From assembly GCF_004804315.1 (NCBI RefSeq), contig NZ_SRXX01000001.1, positions 248,001 through 312,000 of the forward strand: a stretch of 64,000 bases of DNA, read 5' to 3'. Below the pieces are notes generated by a model. The model did no database searches. It was not told where the DNA came from and was given only the letters and a program-made list of their open reading frames with translations. Source of the DNA: Flagellimonas onchidii. GTDB taxonomy: Bacteria > Bacteroidota > Bacteroidia > Flavobacteriales > Flavobacteriaceae. Shown piece by piece: positions 31,114-47,895 of the stretch. Positions within the stretch are counted from its first letter, which is position 1, and every line of letters begins with the position of its first letter. The position numbers and the translations under genes were made by a program.

Positions 31114-34100
31114 ATGAAAAAACTTCTTACACTTAAAAGAAGCCTATTTCCAGTATTTAAATATGATCTGAAAATGAAACTTAGTACGCTGTTCATTATT
31201 GCCGCTCTCTTTACCATGCAGGCTAAAGATGCGTACGGACAACGAACCAAGGTAACACTAAACCTAAAAAATGTATCCGTCGAACGGTTGATCGACGAGA
31301 TTGAAAGCAAGACCGAATTTGAGTTCGTTTATAAAATAAAGGATGTAAATCTTGAGCGAACGGTCTCCGTAAATGTAAATAGAGAGCGTATTGCCAATGT
31401 GCTCAAGACCGTTTTCAAAAATACCAATACCACTTTCAATCTTAACGACCGCCGAATCTACTTGGTAAAAAGGGAAGAATCGGAAGCCGTAGTACCGGAA
31501 GAATCCAATTTGACCGATGATATGCAATTTTCTGTTAGCGGCACCATTACTGATGAAAGCGGACAACCACTCCCCGGAGCCAACATTGTTGAAAAAGGAA
31601 CTTCCAATGGAACGCAAACTGATTTTGATGGAAATTTTTCAATTGCTGTTGCAAATGAAAATACAACTTTGGTAATTTCCTATATCGGTTTTGCAGCAAA
31701 AGAAGTTCAAGTAAATGGGCAATCTAGTATCCAAATCACGCTATTGGAGGATTCCGCCCAATTGGACGAAGTTGTCATAGTGGGTTACGGGTCAGTGACC
31801 AAGGCTAAATTGACCGGTTCTGTTGCTTCAATAAAATCTGATGATTTTGAGGATATCCCTGTTACCAGTGTTGAGCAGGCCATCGCGGGACAATTGCCCG
31901 GTGTAGAAATAACCCAAAACACCGGGGAGCCAGGTACGGCAAATGGAATCACCATTCGAGGTACAAGTACAATAACAGCAGGCACCCAACCCTTAATCGT
32001 TGTTGATGGGCTTGCCTTGTCCGAAACAACATCTTTGAACACGATAAATCCTAATGATATTGCTTCTGTTGAAGTATTGAAAGATGCTGCCTCCGCAGCT
32101 ATATATGGATCACGTGGGGCGAACGGAGTAATCATCATTACCACCAAAAGTGGGCAAGAAGGTAAACCACAATTTAGTTTTAATTCATTTGCAGGATTTC
32201 AGCAGGTCGCTGAAAGATTGGATTTACTGAATGCATACCAGCATGCTGAATTTAGCAGGGATGCAAGGAACAATTACTATTTGCAATTTGATGATGGTTC
32301 ATTTTCCGCAAATGATGACAATGCAACTAGAGAAACCAACGCTGCTACTCTTGGATTTAACCCTAGGAAAGCTATTATCCCAAGTTTTATGCAGCCATAT
32401 TTAGATGGTGTTCAAGGATTAACAGACACAGATTGGCAGGACGAACTCTTTAGAAATGCTTTAATTCAAAATTACCAGCTATCGGTAAGAGGAGGAGGAC
32501 CTAAATCGAAGTATTTTATTTCAGGAGATTATTTTGACCAGCAAGGTGTAGTTAGGGGAACAGATTTTGAGCGCTTTAGCTTTCGAGCTAATTTTGAAGC
32601 ACAACTTTCGAACGATTTAAAGTTTGGAATCAATTTTGCTCCTTCTTTACAACAAAATAACGTGATTGAAACAGGATTCAGCAATGGCCCTATTAATTCA
32701 CTTTATACAGCATTGCCATTCTTTCCGGCATATAACGAAGATGGTACTTTGGCAATTAGCAACCAAGTTTCGCAGGCAACCGAAGGAGACCAGGCTAGAA
32801 CCGAAAACCCTGTTGCTCTCGCTACTCTAAACAAAGACTTTAGAAGAACATTGATTTTTCAGGGAGGAACTTTTCTTGAATATGAAGTATTGGACGGGTT
32901 GAAGGCAAAAACATATTGGGGCGTAGACCTTTCCAGTAGAAGAAGAGATCTGTTCAGGCCTTCCAGTGTAGGTAGAAGAAATAATCCTGCACCGGTAGAA
33001 GCATTCGGATTAAACTCATCCCTAGATCGTCTTAATTGGTTAGTTGAGAACACACTTGACTATACCAGAACTTTTGGAGAGAACCATAACCTAAATCTAC
33101 TTGCTGGATTTACCTACCAAGAGCAAACCGAACAATTTAATGAGACCAGGGCCACAGGATTTCCCAATGATTTGGTTGAAACTTTGAATGCGGGAATAAT
33201 TGATGGAGGAAGGGCTTTTAGCAATAAATCAACTCTGGTGTCCTATTTGGCGAGATTGCGCTATGATTATGCAGGCAAATATTTGCTTACCGCAGCAATT
33301 AGAAGGGATGGGTCATCTAGGTTTGGTGCTAACAACAGATATGGTACTTTTCCTTCTATATCAGCAGGATACAGGATAAGTGAAGAATCTTTTTTTCCAA
33401 AATCTGATTCCTTTAATGAATTGAAGATTAGGGCTAGCTGGGGTTTAACTGGAAACAACCAGATTGGGGATTTTGGATCACAGGCCCTTTTGGGCCCTTC
33501 GAACGCAATTATCAATGATAATATTGCAAGTGGTCTTTCACTATCGACCTCACCTAATGCTAACTTGACTTGGGAACAGACGAGTACTATTGATTTTGGA
33601 TTGGATCTAGGTTTTTTCAATAATAGATTATCTGCAAGTTTTGATTATTACGTAGCCACCACCGATGACTTGTTACTGCAAGTCCCTGTTCCCGCCCATA
33701 GTGGATTCGAGAACTCTTTGCAAAATATCGGTAAAGTGGAAAATAGGGGTTTTGAAGCCGCTATCAGGGCAAATTATGAAATTGGAGCTATTAAATTTAG
33801 GACATCATTCAATCTGGCCACTAATAAGAATGAAGTACTTGAATTGGGTCCTGGGCAGGAGGAAATCATCTCAGGAGGGCGCTCAATCACGCGTATTGGA
33901 GGCGAACTGGGAGCAAACTATGGATATGTAACCGATGGGATTTTTCAATCACAAAGCGAAATAGATAGTAGACCGAGTTTATCCACTGCACAGGTCGGGG
34001 AATATATTTATGTGGATGCCAACGGCGATGGACAAATAAACGGAGATGACAGGGTAGAACAAGGATCAGTATTTCCAGATTATACGCTAGGAATCAACCA

Positions 34101-34599
34101 GAACATCAGTTACAAGAACTTTGACCTAGGGGTGGTTTTACAAAGTGTTCAGGGAGTGACCATACACAACCGTACCAACAGTGTGTTGTTGTTTAACCCT
34201 GAGGGATGGAGCAATCAATTTGTGGATTATTTTAATAACTATTATACCCCCGAACGAGGAGAAAATGCAATCTATGCAAGACCCAATTCGTTGCCCAGGG
34301 ATAATGGGTTTTATAGAGAAACAGATCTTTTAAAGGAAGATGCATCGTTTATCAGGATACGAAATATTACACTGGGATATACTTTTCCTTCTTCAATTAC
34401 AGAGACATTGAAAATCACTTCACTTAGAGTATATCTAAGTTCTAAGAATCCATTTACGTTTACGGATTACCGAGGGTTTAATCCCGAACAGAGGAGATCG
34501 GATAACCGGCTGCTTAATTCACTAAATCCGGTTTTAGCGAATTGGAGCAATTATCCGTTGGAAAAATCCTTTGTCCTAGGATTTAATTTAACTTTTTAA
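31114..34599 (+). CDS. SusC/RagA-type TonB-dependent receptor with STN domain (locus 1)
   Basis: The 1161-residue protein has a long signal region, an STN domain (about 48-112, VTLNLKNVSVERLIDEIESK), a carboxypeptidase-D-like domain (about 142-220, GTITDESGQPLPGANIVEKG), the SusC motif LDEVVIVGYG as TonB-box region, a plug with LIVVDG and VLKDAASAAIYGSRGANGVI, and a barrel ending in a Phe (VLGFNLTF). Together with the SusD partner it imports a glycan or oligopeptide. The STN domain shows that it also signals to the FecR protein upstream. Substrate cannot be told from sequence; nearby genes suggest a galactoside-containing glycan. Confidence 0.94.
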   Translation: MKKLLTLKRSLFPVFKYDLKMKLSTLFIIAALFTMQAKDAYGQRTKVTLNLKNVSVERLIDEIESKTEFEFVYKIKDVNLERTVSVNVNRERIANVLKTVFKNTNTTFNLNDRRIYLVKREESEAVVPEESNLTDDMQFSVSGTITDESGQPLPGANIVEKGTSNGTQTDFDGNFSIAVANENTTLVISYIGFAAKEVQVNGQSSIQITLLEDSAQLDEVVIVGYGSVTKAKLTGSVASIKSDDFEDIPVTSVEQAIAGQLPGVEITQNTGEPGTANGITIRGTSTITAGTQPLIVVDGLALSETTSLNTINPNDIASVEVLKDAASAAIYGSRGANGVIIITTKSGQEGKPQFSFNSFAGFQQVAERLDLLNAYQHAEFSRDARNNYYLQFDDGSFSANDDNATRETNAATLGFNPRKAIIPSFMQPYLDGVQGLTDTDWQDELFRNALIQNYQLSVRGGGPKSKYFISGDYFDQQGVVRGTDFERFSFRANFEAQLSNDLKFGINFAPSLQQNNVIETGFSNGPINSLYTALPFFPAYNEDGTLAISNQVSQATEGDQARTENPVALATLNKDFRRTLIFQGGTFLEYEVLDGLKAKTYWGVDLSSRRRDLFRPSSVGRRNNPAPVEAFGLNSSLDRLNWLVENTLDYTRTFGENHNLNLLAGFTYQEQTEQFNETRATGFPNDLVETLNAGIIDGGRAFSNKSTLVSYLARLRYDYAGKYLLTAAIRRDGSSRFGANNRYGTFPSISAGYRISEESFFPKSDSFNELKIRASWGLTGNNQIGDFGSQALLGPSNAIINDNIASGLSLSTSPNANLTWEQTSTIDFGLDLGFFNNRLSASFDYYVATTDDLLLQVPVPAHSGFENSLQNIGKVENRGFEAAIRANYEIGAIKFRTSFNLATNKNEVLELGPGQEEIISGGRSITRIGGELGANYGYVTDGIFQSQSEIDSRPSLSTAQVGEYIYVDANGDGQINGDDRVEQGSVFPDYTLGINQNISYKNFDLGVVLQSVQGVTIHNRTNSVLLFNPEGWSNQFVDYFNNYYTPERGENAIYARPNSLPRDNGFYRETDLLKEDASFIRIRNITLGYTFPSSITETLKITSLRVYLSSKNPFTFTDYRGFNPEQRRSDNRLLNSLNPVLANWSNYPLEKSFVLGFNLTF

Positions 34600-34621
34600 C
34601 TAACATTTTCAATCGTAAAAA

Positions 34622-36043
34622 ATGAGAAAGACAATAAGTAAATTATCCATAATTGTTACATTGATTCTCGTTCAATTTAGCTGTGACAAGCAATTGGAAA
34701 TCAGCCCAATTTCTGAAGCAAGTTCCAATGGTTTTTTTGCTACAGAAGCAGATATAGAGCAAGGAGTCGTATCTATTTATGATGCTTTGCAAGATAATAG
34801 CCAATATGGGTTTAATTTTATGTTCCTGATGGAAATAAGGGCAGATGATGCCTTTGTAGAGAGCCCAACAAATGACAGTGGCGCACAGGGTGACATTGAT
34901 TTGTTTCAAATGTCTTCCGATAATTTCCGGGTTGAGGGTACATGGAATGGATGCTATAATGGTATTCAGAGGTGCAATGTTGTACTCAACAGGATAGATG
35001 ATGTCGAAATGGATGTCGGTTTAAAGAACACACGCATTGGCGAAGTCAAATTTGTAAGGGCTTTGACCTACTTTAACTTGGTAAGGCTTTGGGGGGATGT
35101 TCCCTTGGTGGTTACTGAAACGGTAGATCCATTTGATGCTTTTTCCATTGGAAGATCACCGGTTTCCGAAGTTTATAATCAGATTGTCGCCGATTTAAAT
35201 GATGCCGTCGCCAATCTACCCGTAACCAATGATATAGGAAGGGCAAATAGGGGTGCTGCACAAACCTTATTGGGTAAGGTTCATTTGACTTTGGGCAACT
35301 GGTCTGATGCCGTTTCTGTATTACAACAAGTTTCTGGCTATAGTTTACAGGCCAATTTTGCAGATAATTTCGGTATTACCAACGAAAATGGTATAGAATC
35401 GATTTTTGAGATCCAATATAAAAATGGTAATGGTGAGGGAAGTTTATACCCTAATAGAGTAGCACCAGTTGGATCAGGTGCCGAACTGCTCAATGGTATA
35501 GGTAACCAAAGAGGGGAGAACATTCCGTCCAATGATCTTTTTGACTCTTTCGAACCTGGAGATTTGAGAAGGGATGTTTCAATAGGTGTGCTGTCTGATG
35601 GGGTTACCAAATATGCCAGTAAACTAATAGACATCCCGACTCAAAATGATGACTCGGATTTGAACTTTATAGTAATTCGTTACGCAGACGTACTGCTCAT
35701 GCTTGCCGAGGCGTTAAATGAACAGGGATATACTGCAGATGGTGAAGCTTTTACACTAATGAATCAAATCCGTAATAGAGCGGGATTGGCTTCGTTGACT
35801 TCAGTAGACCTTCCAGATCAATCAAGTTTTAGAGGTGCGGTTTTAACGGAAAGAAGACATGAATTTGTATCAGAAAATCAAAGATGGTTTGATTTGGTAA
35901 GAACTGGAAGAGCGGTTGAAACGTTAAATGCTAGCACTACCATATTTACAGTAAGTGATTTCCAATTGATTTATCCTATTCCTTTGGAAGCTATAGATGC
36001 AATTAATGACCAGAGTATTTTTCCTCAAAACCCTGGTTACTAA
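34622..36043 (+). CDS. SusD/RagB-type surface lipoprotein (locus 1)
   Basis: The 473-residue lipoprotein (lipobox ending LVQFSC, Cys21) has SusD hallmarks: SNGFFATEADIEQGVVSIYD, LTYFNLVRLWGDVPLVV, the TPR-like pair EVYNQIVADLNDAVANLPV and VIRYADVLLMLAEALNE, and ERRHEFVSENQRWFDLVRTG near the end. SusD proteins form the lid over the SusC barrel and capture ligand. The start is 22 bp after susC. A good terminator hairpin at 36178 closes the pair. Confidence 0.93.
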   Translation: MRKTISKLSIIVTLILVQFSCDKQLEISPISEASSNGFFATEADIEQGVVSIYDALQDNSQYGFNFMFLMEIRADDAFVESPTNDSGAQGDIDLFQMSSDNFRVEGTWNGCYNGIQRCNVVLNRIDDVEMDVGLKNTRIGEVKFVRALTYFNLVRLWGDVPLVVTETVDPFDAFSIGRSPVSEVYNQIVADLNDAVANLPVTNDIGRANRGAAQTLLGKVHLTLGNWSDAVSVLQQVSGYSLQANFADNFGITNENGIESIFEIQYKNGNGEGSLYPNRVAPVGSGAELLNGIGNQRGENIPSNDLFDSFEPGDLRRDVSIGVLSDGVTKYASKLIDIPTQNDDSDLNFIVIRYADVLLMLAEALNEQGYTADGEAFTLMNQIRNRAGLASLTSVDLPDQSSFRGAVLTERRHEFVSENQRWFDLVRTGRAVETLNASTTIFTVSDFQLIYPIPLEAIDAINDQSIFPQNPGY

Positions 36044-36177
36044 ATCATCATTGTAAAAACATATTACCCGAGCGAGACTCGATCAATGGATTTTTTTGAC
36101 ATCAACCGGAAGAGGTATTATGATTCTAAGAAATCGTAGAAAAATTAGGTTTAGTTAGTTTGAGTTAGTTAAGCTAG

Positions 36178-36208
36178 AAGGGGGAGTATTCTGTTCCCCT
36201 TTCTTTTC
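36178..36208 (+). terminator. Rho-independent terminator after susCD of locus 1
   Basis: AAGGGGGAG (36178-36186) pairs with TTCCCCTTT (36194-36202), two of nine pairs being G-U, with a 7-nt loop and the tract CTTTTCTT behind. It lies 135 bp after susD and 27 bp before the metallohydrolase gene, so that gene may have its own promoter or depend on read-through. Confidence 0.65.
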
Positions 36209-36234
36209 TTAACTCTAAAATGTAATAAATCATT

Positions 36235-37469
36235 ATGTATAAAAAACTGGTTCTATTATTTTCCTTTTATTGGATTTTTAGCTGTACCGAACATGAAAAA
36301 AGTAAAACTGAAAAAAAGAACAATCTTGCTGAGCAAGCCATCCTTTTATCAGAATGGAAAGAAGGCTATTTAGACATCCATCACATCAACACAGGCAGTG
36401 GGAATTGCACCTTTTTTGTATTGCCTGATGGTACCACCATGCTTTTTGATGCGGGAAGTATGGACAAGGAGAAGTTTGAAGAAAAATATGCTCCTTTAAA
36501 GGCTACCTCTCCTGTTCCCGATGATACCAAACCGACTTGGGAATGGATATCCAACTATATTAAAACGGTTACTCCTAAAGAGCATCAAGATGCAGTTGAT
36601 TACGCATTGATTTCTCATTTCCATTCCGATCACTATGGAAGTTTGGTTGGATTGGGAAAAGAAATTCCCTTTGGGAAAATCATTGACCGGAACTCTCCAA
36701 ATCTTGATTTTCCTCTCGACCTGACCACTTTTTTAAAGAACGACATCATTTTCCAAGACTACCTATCTTTCTTGGAATCAACCAAGGTACCTGTTGAAGC
36801 CCTGAAGGTTGGCAGCAAATCCCAATTGAAATTATTGAACAAGCCAGACAAGTATGCCAACTTTTCTATCCGGAACGTTAAATCCAATGCCTCTCTGTGG
36901 ACCGGAGTTGAAGAGCATACCAAGGAGCTTTTTTCAGCAAAGGATATGACAACGCTCTATAGCGGTGGATACAATGAAAATCCTTTGAGCCTGGCCTTAA
37001 AAATATCATATGGTGATTTTGACTATTTCACTGGAGGAGACAATACAGGTCTACAGGGTTATGGTCTTCCCGAGTGGTTCGATGTGGAAACACCTATGGC
37101 AAAGGTTGTGGGGCAGGTAGAAGTGACAACGCTGAACCATCATGGAAATCGTGATGCCACCAATGAGTTCTTCGTTCAAACCCTGAACCCCAATGTAGTG
37201 ATTCAGCAATTATGGTGTTCTGATCATCCTGGGCAAGAAGTTTACCAACGCTTGATTTATCAGGATGATGAAGCTCATGACCGGGATATTTTCTCAACCA
37301 ATATGCATCCCGAAACTTTGGTCACTTATGGCCCCTGGTTCAAAAACAATTACCAAAGCCTTCAAGGACATATTGTAGTGCGCGTCAATCCAAATGGCAA
37401 AACTTTCAAAGTCTACATTTTGGATGAAGCCACAATGAACATAAAAGATGAATACGGTCCCTACCTGTG

Positions 37470-37476
<7 letters not shown>
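36235..37476 (+). CDS. Metallo-beta-lactamase-fold lipoprotein (ComEC-like hydrolase domain)
   Basis: The 413-residue protein is a lipoprotein (lipobox near FYWIFSC, Cys17). Its hydrolase domain has the HFHSDH metal motif at 128-133, the leading strand GTTMLFDAGS, a further ligand in FDYFTGGDN, and LNHHGNRDATNEF as a late His motif. This arrangement resembles the ComEC/Rec2-type beta-lactamase domain found in extracellular nucleases and hydrolases. Its substrate is not clear; it may act on phosphodiester or ester bonds of a surface substrate. It shares the last position of locus 1 and converges on the GH2 gene. Confidence 0.8.
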
Positions 37477-43658
<6,182 letters not shown>

Positions 43659-43662
43659 TTGG

Positions 43663-45684
43663 TCATTTATCTTTTGTCAGCAACATTAATATATGAGCCG
43701 CGCTCCAACTAAAGTTGGGTGCATTAAGTCCTTCTCCAGTCAAAGGGTGATAGTTTTCATAAATGGGTGACCCTATGTCGAAAAGCCCCTCAGCTCCATT
43801 CAATAATTTCACCGTGGCCTCATCCGCCTCCTTATCAAATCCATAGTTTCGCAACCCTTTAATTCCAAAATACGCCTGGTCCAACCAATTAGGACCTCTC
43901 CAGTATCCTTTTAAAGGGTTGAATTTTGGATGATCGGCAGACATGGTTTGAAAAGGCACTTTTACATAGAACTTTTTGGGGTCCATCATTCTGGTCTTTA
44001 TTGCATCTGCTTGCTCCGCTGTAGCTGCTTTAGCCCATAGCGGAATCCATCCTTCGCTTCCGGCTCCTTTTATAAAAGTATCACCTTTTAGATTGGTATC
44101 GTAAAACCAGCCATCTTCTTCATTAAAAAATTGTTTTTGGATACGCTCTTTCAACATGCTGGCATCACTTTTCCATTTTACTGCCTCTTCATTTTTCTTT
44201 AAAAACTCGGCCAAAGTGGCCATATATAGCTTTTCGGCATATAGGTAGGCATTCAAATCCACACTTTCCTGATCTAAGGAAAACGCATTTTCTGAATTTT
44301 TGAGGATTTTGGAATCATCAAAGCGAATGGCATTGTCCATGCCACTTTCCCATTTAGCTGCAATTATGGTTCCATCGGTAGAGCCATATTCGCATAGCCC
44401 ATCTTGGTCATGATCACGGTCTACGTACCACCAATTATGGTATTTTTTTAGCTTCGGATACATCTCCTGAACAAAACTGGTATCCGAATCCTGCTCCATT
44501 ATTTTTACAACAGCCCAAGCCGAAAGAGGAGGTTTAGTATCTCGATAATTATGAGCCTCGATGGTCGTATCTCGATACACACAATCCACTATAAAACCAT
44601 TTTCGCTTTGAAAATCATACATGGCCCTCATCTGATTCTTTGCCAGTTCGGGGTTATAAAGTGCAAGTCCTACTGCATGTTTCCAAGAATCCCAGGACCA
44701 AAACCCGTGAAACCATTCGTAATGATAGCTTGGAAAAAGTCCTTGATGTTTCAGCTCCCCAGCCGGAATCCTCCAATTATTTTGTAGTGTAAGGTGCGCT
44801 TTGGATAATAATTGGTGATATATGCTGTCTTTAAAAACATCTTTTCGTTCTAAGCATAAACTTTTAAGTTCATCTTCTTTTTCAATTTGTCGAGCTTTCA
44901 AAAGCGAATCAAAGTCAATCTTTAAAATGGCTTCTTTTTCTTTTTCCCAAAAATATTCAGGAAAAATAAAAGTTTGGGATACTAGAAAGGATTTCGAATC
45001 CCCAGGTTCCAAAACAAAATCCTCAGTATTCAACTTATAAGAATTTCCATTCCCTATGGAAATATTCACTTCCTCGTCCAAAAATTGAATGTATCCAACC
45101 GCATCACTCTTACTCGAAATAAGTTTAAGAAGGTTATCCTCCTTAGACATCGTTATTCCAATATCAAAAAGCTCCCCATGATAATGCGCTTTAAGGGTTA
45201 TGGGATCTTCCGATTTATTGGTTACAACCGTGCGTTGAACGGCCGTATGTCCGGAAAGAAACACCAGTTGTTGCCAAACTCCTAAAACTGAATCCGTAAA
45301 AACTTGCTCTAAATGACTTGAAAAGCTCTTTTGGGTCACTAAGGCATCTTTCCAATCTATCGTTTTGTGGCCGTTGTTTGTGGTAAGTTGGAATTGTATA
45401 AGATTTGAACTTGACCATACCCCATTTTCTTGGGTCATTAAAAAGGGCCCTGAAAATCCCCCTCCGGTTATGTTCTTTGGCATGCTATAGCCAAACCAGG
45501 CTCCTTGGTCAGAAAACATCAACATATCCCGGTCCCTTGGTTTTGTCGGTGTACCTACATAATCCAAAACGTTTTTTGCACTACCTACGTGGCGCGTATG
45601 GCGGGATTCTCTTTCAACTTTTGGTTGCCCGCAGTTGAAGAGAAAAAGAATCATTACAAAGCACGGGAAATAATATTTGTCCAT
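43663..45684 (-). CDS. GH63-like glycosidase (MGH1 type), lipoprotein
   Basis: The 673-residue protein has a lipobox (MILFLFNC, Cys18). The catalytic (alpha/alpha)6 barrel from about residue 290 has FWSWDSW (328-334), GTIIAAKWESGMDN (438-451) and KGYWRGPNWLDQAYFGIKGL (about 610), signatures of GH63 alpha-glucosidases and mannosylglycerate hydrolases. The N-terminal 280 residues form a beta-sandwich accessory domain. It would release alpha-linked glucose from an oligosaccharide. It is the first gene in the leftward operon with the fusion and GH2 genes, facing away from the second ECF locus. Confidence 0.82.
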   Translation of the reverse strand: MDKYYFPCFVMILFLFNCGQPKVERESRHTRHVGSAKNVLDYVGTPTKPRDRDMLMFSDQGAWFGYSMPKNITGGGFSGPFLMTQENGVWSSSNLIQFQLTTNNGHKTIDWKDALVTQKSFSSHLEQVFTDSVLGVWQQLVFLSGHTAVQRTVVTNKSEDPITLKAHYHGELFDIGITMSKEDNLLKLISSKSDAVGYIQFLDEEVNISIGNGNSYKLNTEDFVLEPGDSKSFLVSQTFIFPEYFWEKEKEAILKIDFDSLLKARQIEKEDELKSLCLERKDVFKDSIYHQLLSKAHLTLQNNWRIPAGELKHQGLFPSYHYEWFHGFWSWDSWKHAVGLALYNPELAKNQMRAMYDFQSENGFIVDCVYRDTTIEAHNYRDTKPPLSAWAVVKIMEQDSDTSFVQEMYPKLKKYHNWWYVDRDHDQDGLCEYGSTDGTIIAAKWESGMDNAIRFDDSKILKNSENAFSLDQESVDLNAYLYAEKLYMATLAEFLKKNEEAVKWKSDASMLKERIQKQFFNEEDGWFYDTNLKGDTFIKGAGSEGWIPLWAKAATAEQADAIKTRMMDPKKFYVKVPFQTMSADHPKFNPLKGYWRGPNWLDQAYFGIKGLRNYGFDKEADEATVKLLNGAEGLFDIGSPIYENYHPLTGEGLNAPNFSWSAAHILMLLTKDK

Positions 45685-45994
45685 AAGCTATCTGTCATAT
45701 AAATGATTTGAATACAAGGATGAAAATTCCTTCAAAAACTATACGAACGATATGATAAAATACAACGAAAAGAACAATCGTTGTTTTTTTGGACACCACC
45801 AATGTACAAAAAAAACCATTTTAACAAAGGGAGATAAATTAAATCATTGTTAATTCATACTTTTAATATTGTCTATTTTTAAAACTGAAATATTGAACAG
45901 ATTTAAAATACCTCAAAATTCCCCTGCTTTTCCAATTGACGAACCTGTTGCCCTTAACCGTAGTTTTAACCAAGTCAATTAGCTTGTAACAATT
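45685..45994. other. Divergent gap between locus 1 hydrolase operon and locus 2 sigma gene
   Basis: A 310-bp A+T-rich region with no gene. It must hold the promoters of both divergent transcripts. A weak candidate for the rightward one is listed separately. I see no clear element for the leftward operon. Confidence 0.6.
45936..45968 (+). promoter_or_regulatory. Weak candidate promoter for locus 2 ECF sigma gene
   Basis: TTG (45936-45938) and TAGTTTTA (45961-45968) are 22 bp apart. This is close to the flavobacterial -33 TTG and -7 TAnnTTTG pattern, missing the last G. It would start transcription roughly 20 bp before the TTG start codon. Such matches occur by chance in A+T-rich DNA. Confidence 0.25.
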
Positions 45995-46555
45995 TTGGAT
46001 TCGAATTCAATTTTAAAGGAAATTAAGAGCCGAAATCGGTTTGTCTACAAAAAGTTTTTTGAGGACACATACGAGGAATTGGTTCATTATGCCAACAGCT
46101 ATCTTTTTGACCAAGGTTGGAGCGAGGATATAGTCCAAGAGGTATTTATCCATATTTGGGAAAAAGCCGCGGACATGGACATCAAAACCTCCTTAAAGGG
46201 GTATTTGTATGCCATGGTAAGAAACAAATGCCTGAATTTTCTAAAAACCATAAAAATTACGGATGATGCCAAGGTGCTTGATATGCAGTCTATGATCAGC
46301 TCGGATTACAACCTGGAGTTTTTCTCGGATGAAGACCTTAAAATTATTCATCATCAATTATTGAAAGTGGTGGAAGGTTTGCCTTCCAAAATGCAACAGA
46401 TCGTAAAAATGCGATTTATAGAAAATTATAAGTATGTTGACATAGCAGAAGAATTGGGTATTTCCGTAAACACTGTAAAAACCCAACTAAAAAGGGCCAA
46501 GGTAAAAATAGCCCAACAAATGGTATGCGTAATAACCTTATTTATGGCACAATAA
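45995..46555 (+). CDS. ECF-type RNA polymerase sigma factor (locus 2)
   Basis: The 186-residue protein has region 2 (DIVQEVFIHIWEKAADMD) and region 4 (LPSKMQQIVKMRFIENYKYV with IAEELGISVNTVKTQLKRAK as helix-turn-helix). The start appears to be TTG at 45995, because an in-frame TAG lies 13 nt upstream and the next ATG is inside region 2. This can lower translation, sensible for a signalling factor. It begins locus 2, whose order is the same as locus 1: sigma, FecR, SusC, SusD. Confidence 0.9.
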   Translation: MDSNSILKEIKSRNRFVYKKFFEDTYEELVHYANSYLFDQGWSEDIVQEVFIHIWEKAADMDIKTSLKGYLYAMVRNKCLNFLKTIKITDDAKVLDMQSMISSDYNLEFFSDEDLKIIHHQLLKVVEGLPSKMQQIVKMRFIENYKYVDIAEELGISVNTVKTQLKRAKVKIAQQMVCVITLFMAQ

Positions 46556-46671
46556 CCCTGATTTTATTACCATATCCGCTTTTCTGTCCCACTATTTTTA
46601 AATTTTTATCATTTTTTTGTCACCCATTTTAAGATTTTGATTGTCTTCAAAGAAAGCAAGCGGAATTTATA

Positions 46672-47802
46672 ATGGAGTTTAAGTTAATTCTCAAGAAACT
46701 AAATAATAATCTTACAGCGGAGGAGGAACAGATTTTTAATGATTGGATTTCCGAATCCGAAATTCATCAATCCTATTTCGAAAAGGTTCAGGAAAGCTAC
46801 CTGAAAAAATCTCCAAACCTGATTGACATCCGAAAAGGATGGGAGCGAATCAATTCAAAAATGAATTCGCCAAAGGGAGGTTTTAAATACTGGAAATATG
46901 CCGCGGCCGCGGTTATTTTAGCCTTGTTAAGCCTTCCCTTTATCATTTCCGAACAAGAAGAATCTACTCCACAACCTACAATAAATGTAGTGGATAACGT
47001 AATTGAAATTGGCTCTGATAAAGCCACCCTTACGCTGGAAGACGGCACCAAAGTTCCATTAGAGCAAGGAAAGGCATACAACACACAAACGGTTTCCAGT
47101 AATGGCAAAGAATTGGTCTATAAAGCCGGTGCCAATAATGCGGAAACTATAAAATATAACACGCTTACCATTCCTAGAGGAGGGCAATTTTATTTGGTCT
47201 TATCGGACGACACCAAGGTTTGGCTAAATTCGGATTCTGAATTGAGGTATCCTGTGACCTTTGCCCAGAACAGTCCTAGAAAAGTTGAGTTATTGTATGG
47301 TGAGGCCTATTTCGAAGTATCTCCCAGCACCCAAAACAACGGAACCCATTTTTTGGTCGCTACCCAAGGACAAGAAGTCGATGTTTTGGGAACAGAATTC
47401 AATGTAAGGGCATTCAAAGAAGATTCCTTTATTGAAACCACGCTAGTCAACGGAAAAGTCGCTATCCGAAATGGGGAAACCATAAGTAATTTGACTCCGG
47501 GGTATCAATCTACAATAAACAAGGAGTCACGTGAAATCAACATTGCAAAGGCAGATGTCCGTAATGTAATTTCCTGGAAAAATGGTCTGTTCAGTTTTAA
47601 AAACATGCCTCTGAGCAGTATCATGACCGTACTTTCTAGATGGTACGATGTTGATGTAGAAATTGTGAACCAAAAAGCGGCGAAAGTCACTTTTAATGGT
47701 GTTTTCAATAGAAATCAGGATTTGGAAAATATCCTTTTGATAATACAAAATACGAACGAAGCGAAATTAACAACTAAAGGAAAAACAATTATGGTAGAAT
47801 AA
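46672..47802 (+). CDS. FecR-family anti-sigma factor (locus 2)
   Basis: The 376-residue protein has a short cytoplasmic part, one membrane helix (YAAAAVILALLSLPFIIS, about 75-93), the FecR domain with TLTIPRGGQFYLVLSDDTKV and LNSDSELRYPVTFAQ, and a DUF4974 C-terminal region (FKNMPLSSIMTVLSRWYDVD). It holds the sigma factor and receives the signal from the receptor's STN domain. It follows the sigma gene by 116 bp. Confidence 0.9.
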   Translation: MEFKLILKKLNNNLTAEEEQIFNDWISESEIHQSYFEKVQESYLKKSPNLIDIRKGWERINSKMNSPKGGFKYWKYAAAAVILALLSLPFIISEQEESTPQPTINVVDNVIEIGSDKATLTLEDGTKVPLEQGKAYNTQTVSSNGKELVYKAGANNAETIKYNTLTIPRGGQFYLVLSDDTKVWLNSDSELRYPVTFAQNSPRKVELLYGEAYFEVSPSTQNNGTHFLVATQGQEVDVLGTEFNVRAFKEDSFIETTLVNGKVAIRNGETISNLTPGYQSTINKESREINIAKADVRNVISWKNGLFSFKNMPLSSIMTVLSRWYDVDVEIVNQKAAKVTFNGVFNRNQDLENILLIIQNTNEAKLTTKGKTIMVE

Positions 47803-47806
47803 AAAA

Positions 47807-47848
47807 GAGGATGGAGCTTAGACCTGGACAATTTAAACTTCCATCCTC
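47807..47848 (+). promoter_or_regulatory. Hairpin in FecR-SusC gap of locus 2
   Basis: GAGGATGGA (47807-47815) pairs perfectly with TCCATCCTC (47840-47848), with a 24-nt loop. It begins 4 nt after the fecR stop codon and ends 47 bp before susC. No T-tract follows. It may stabilise or attenuate the message between anti-sigma and receptor genes. Confidence 0.4.
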
Positions 47849-47895
47849 GTATCGATTAATTAATTAAATATTAACTAACTAACGCAATCAAATTT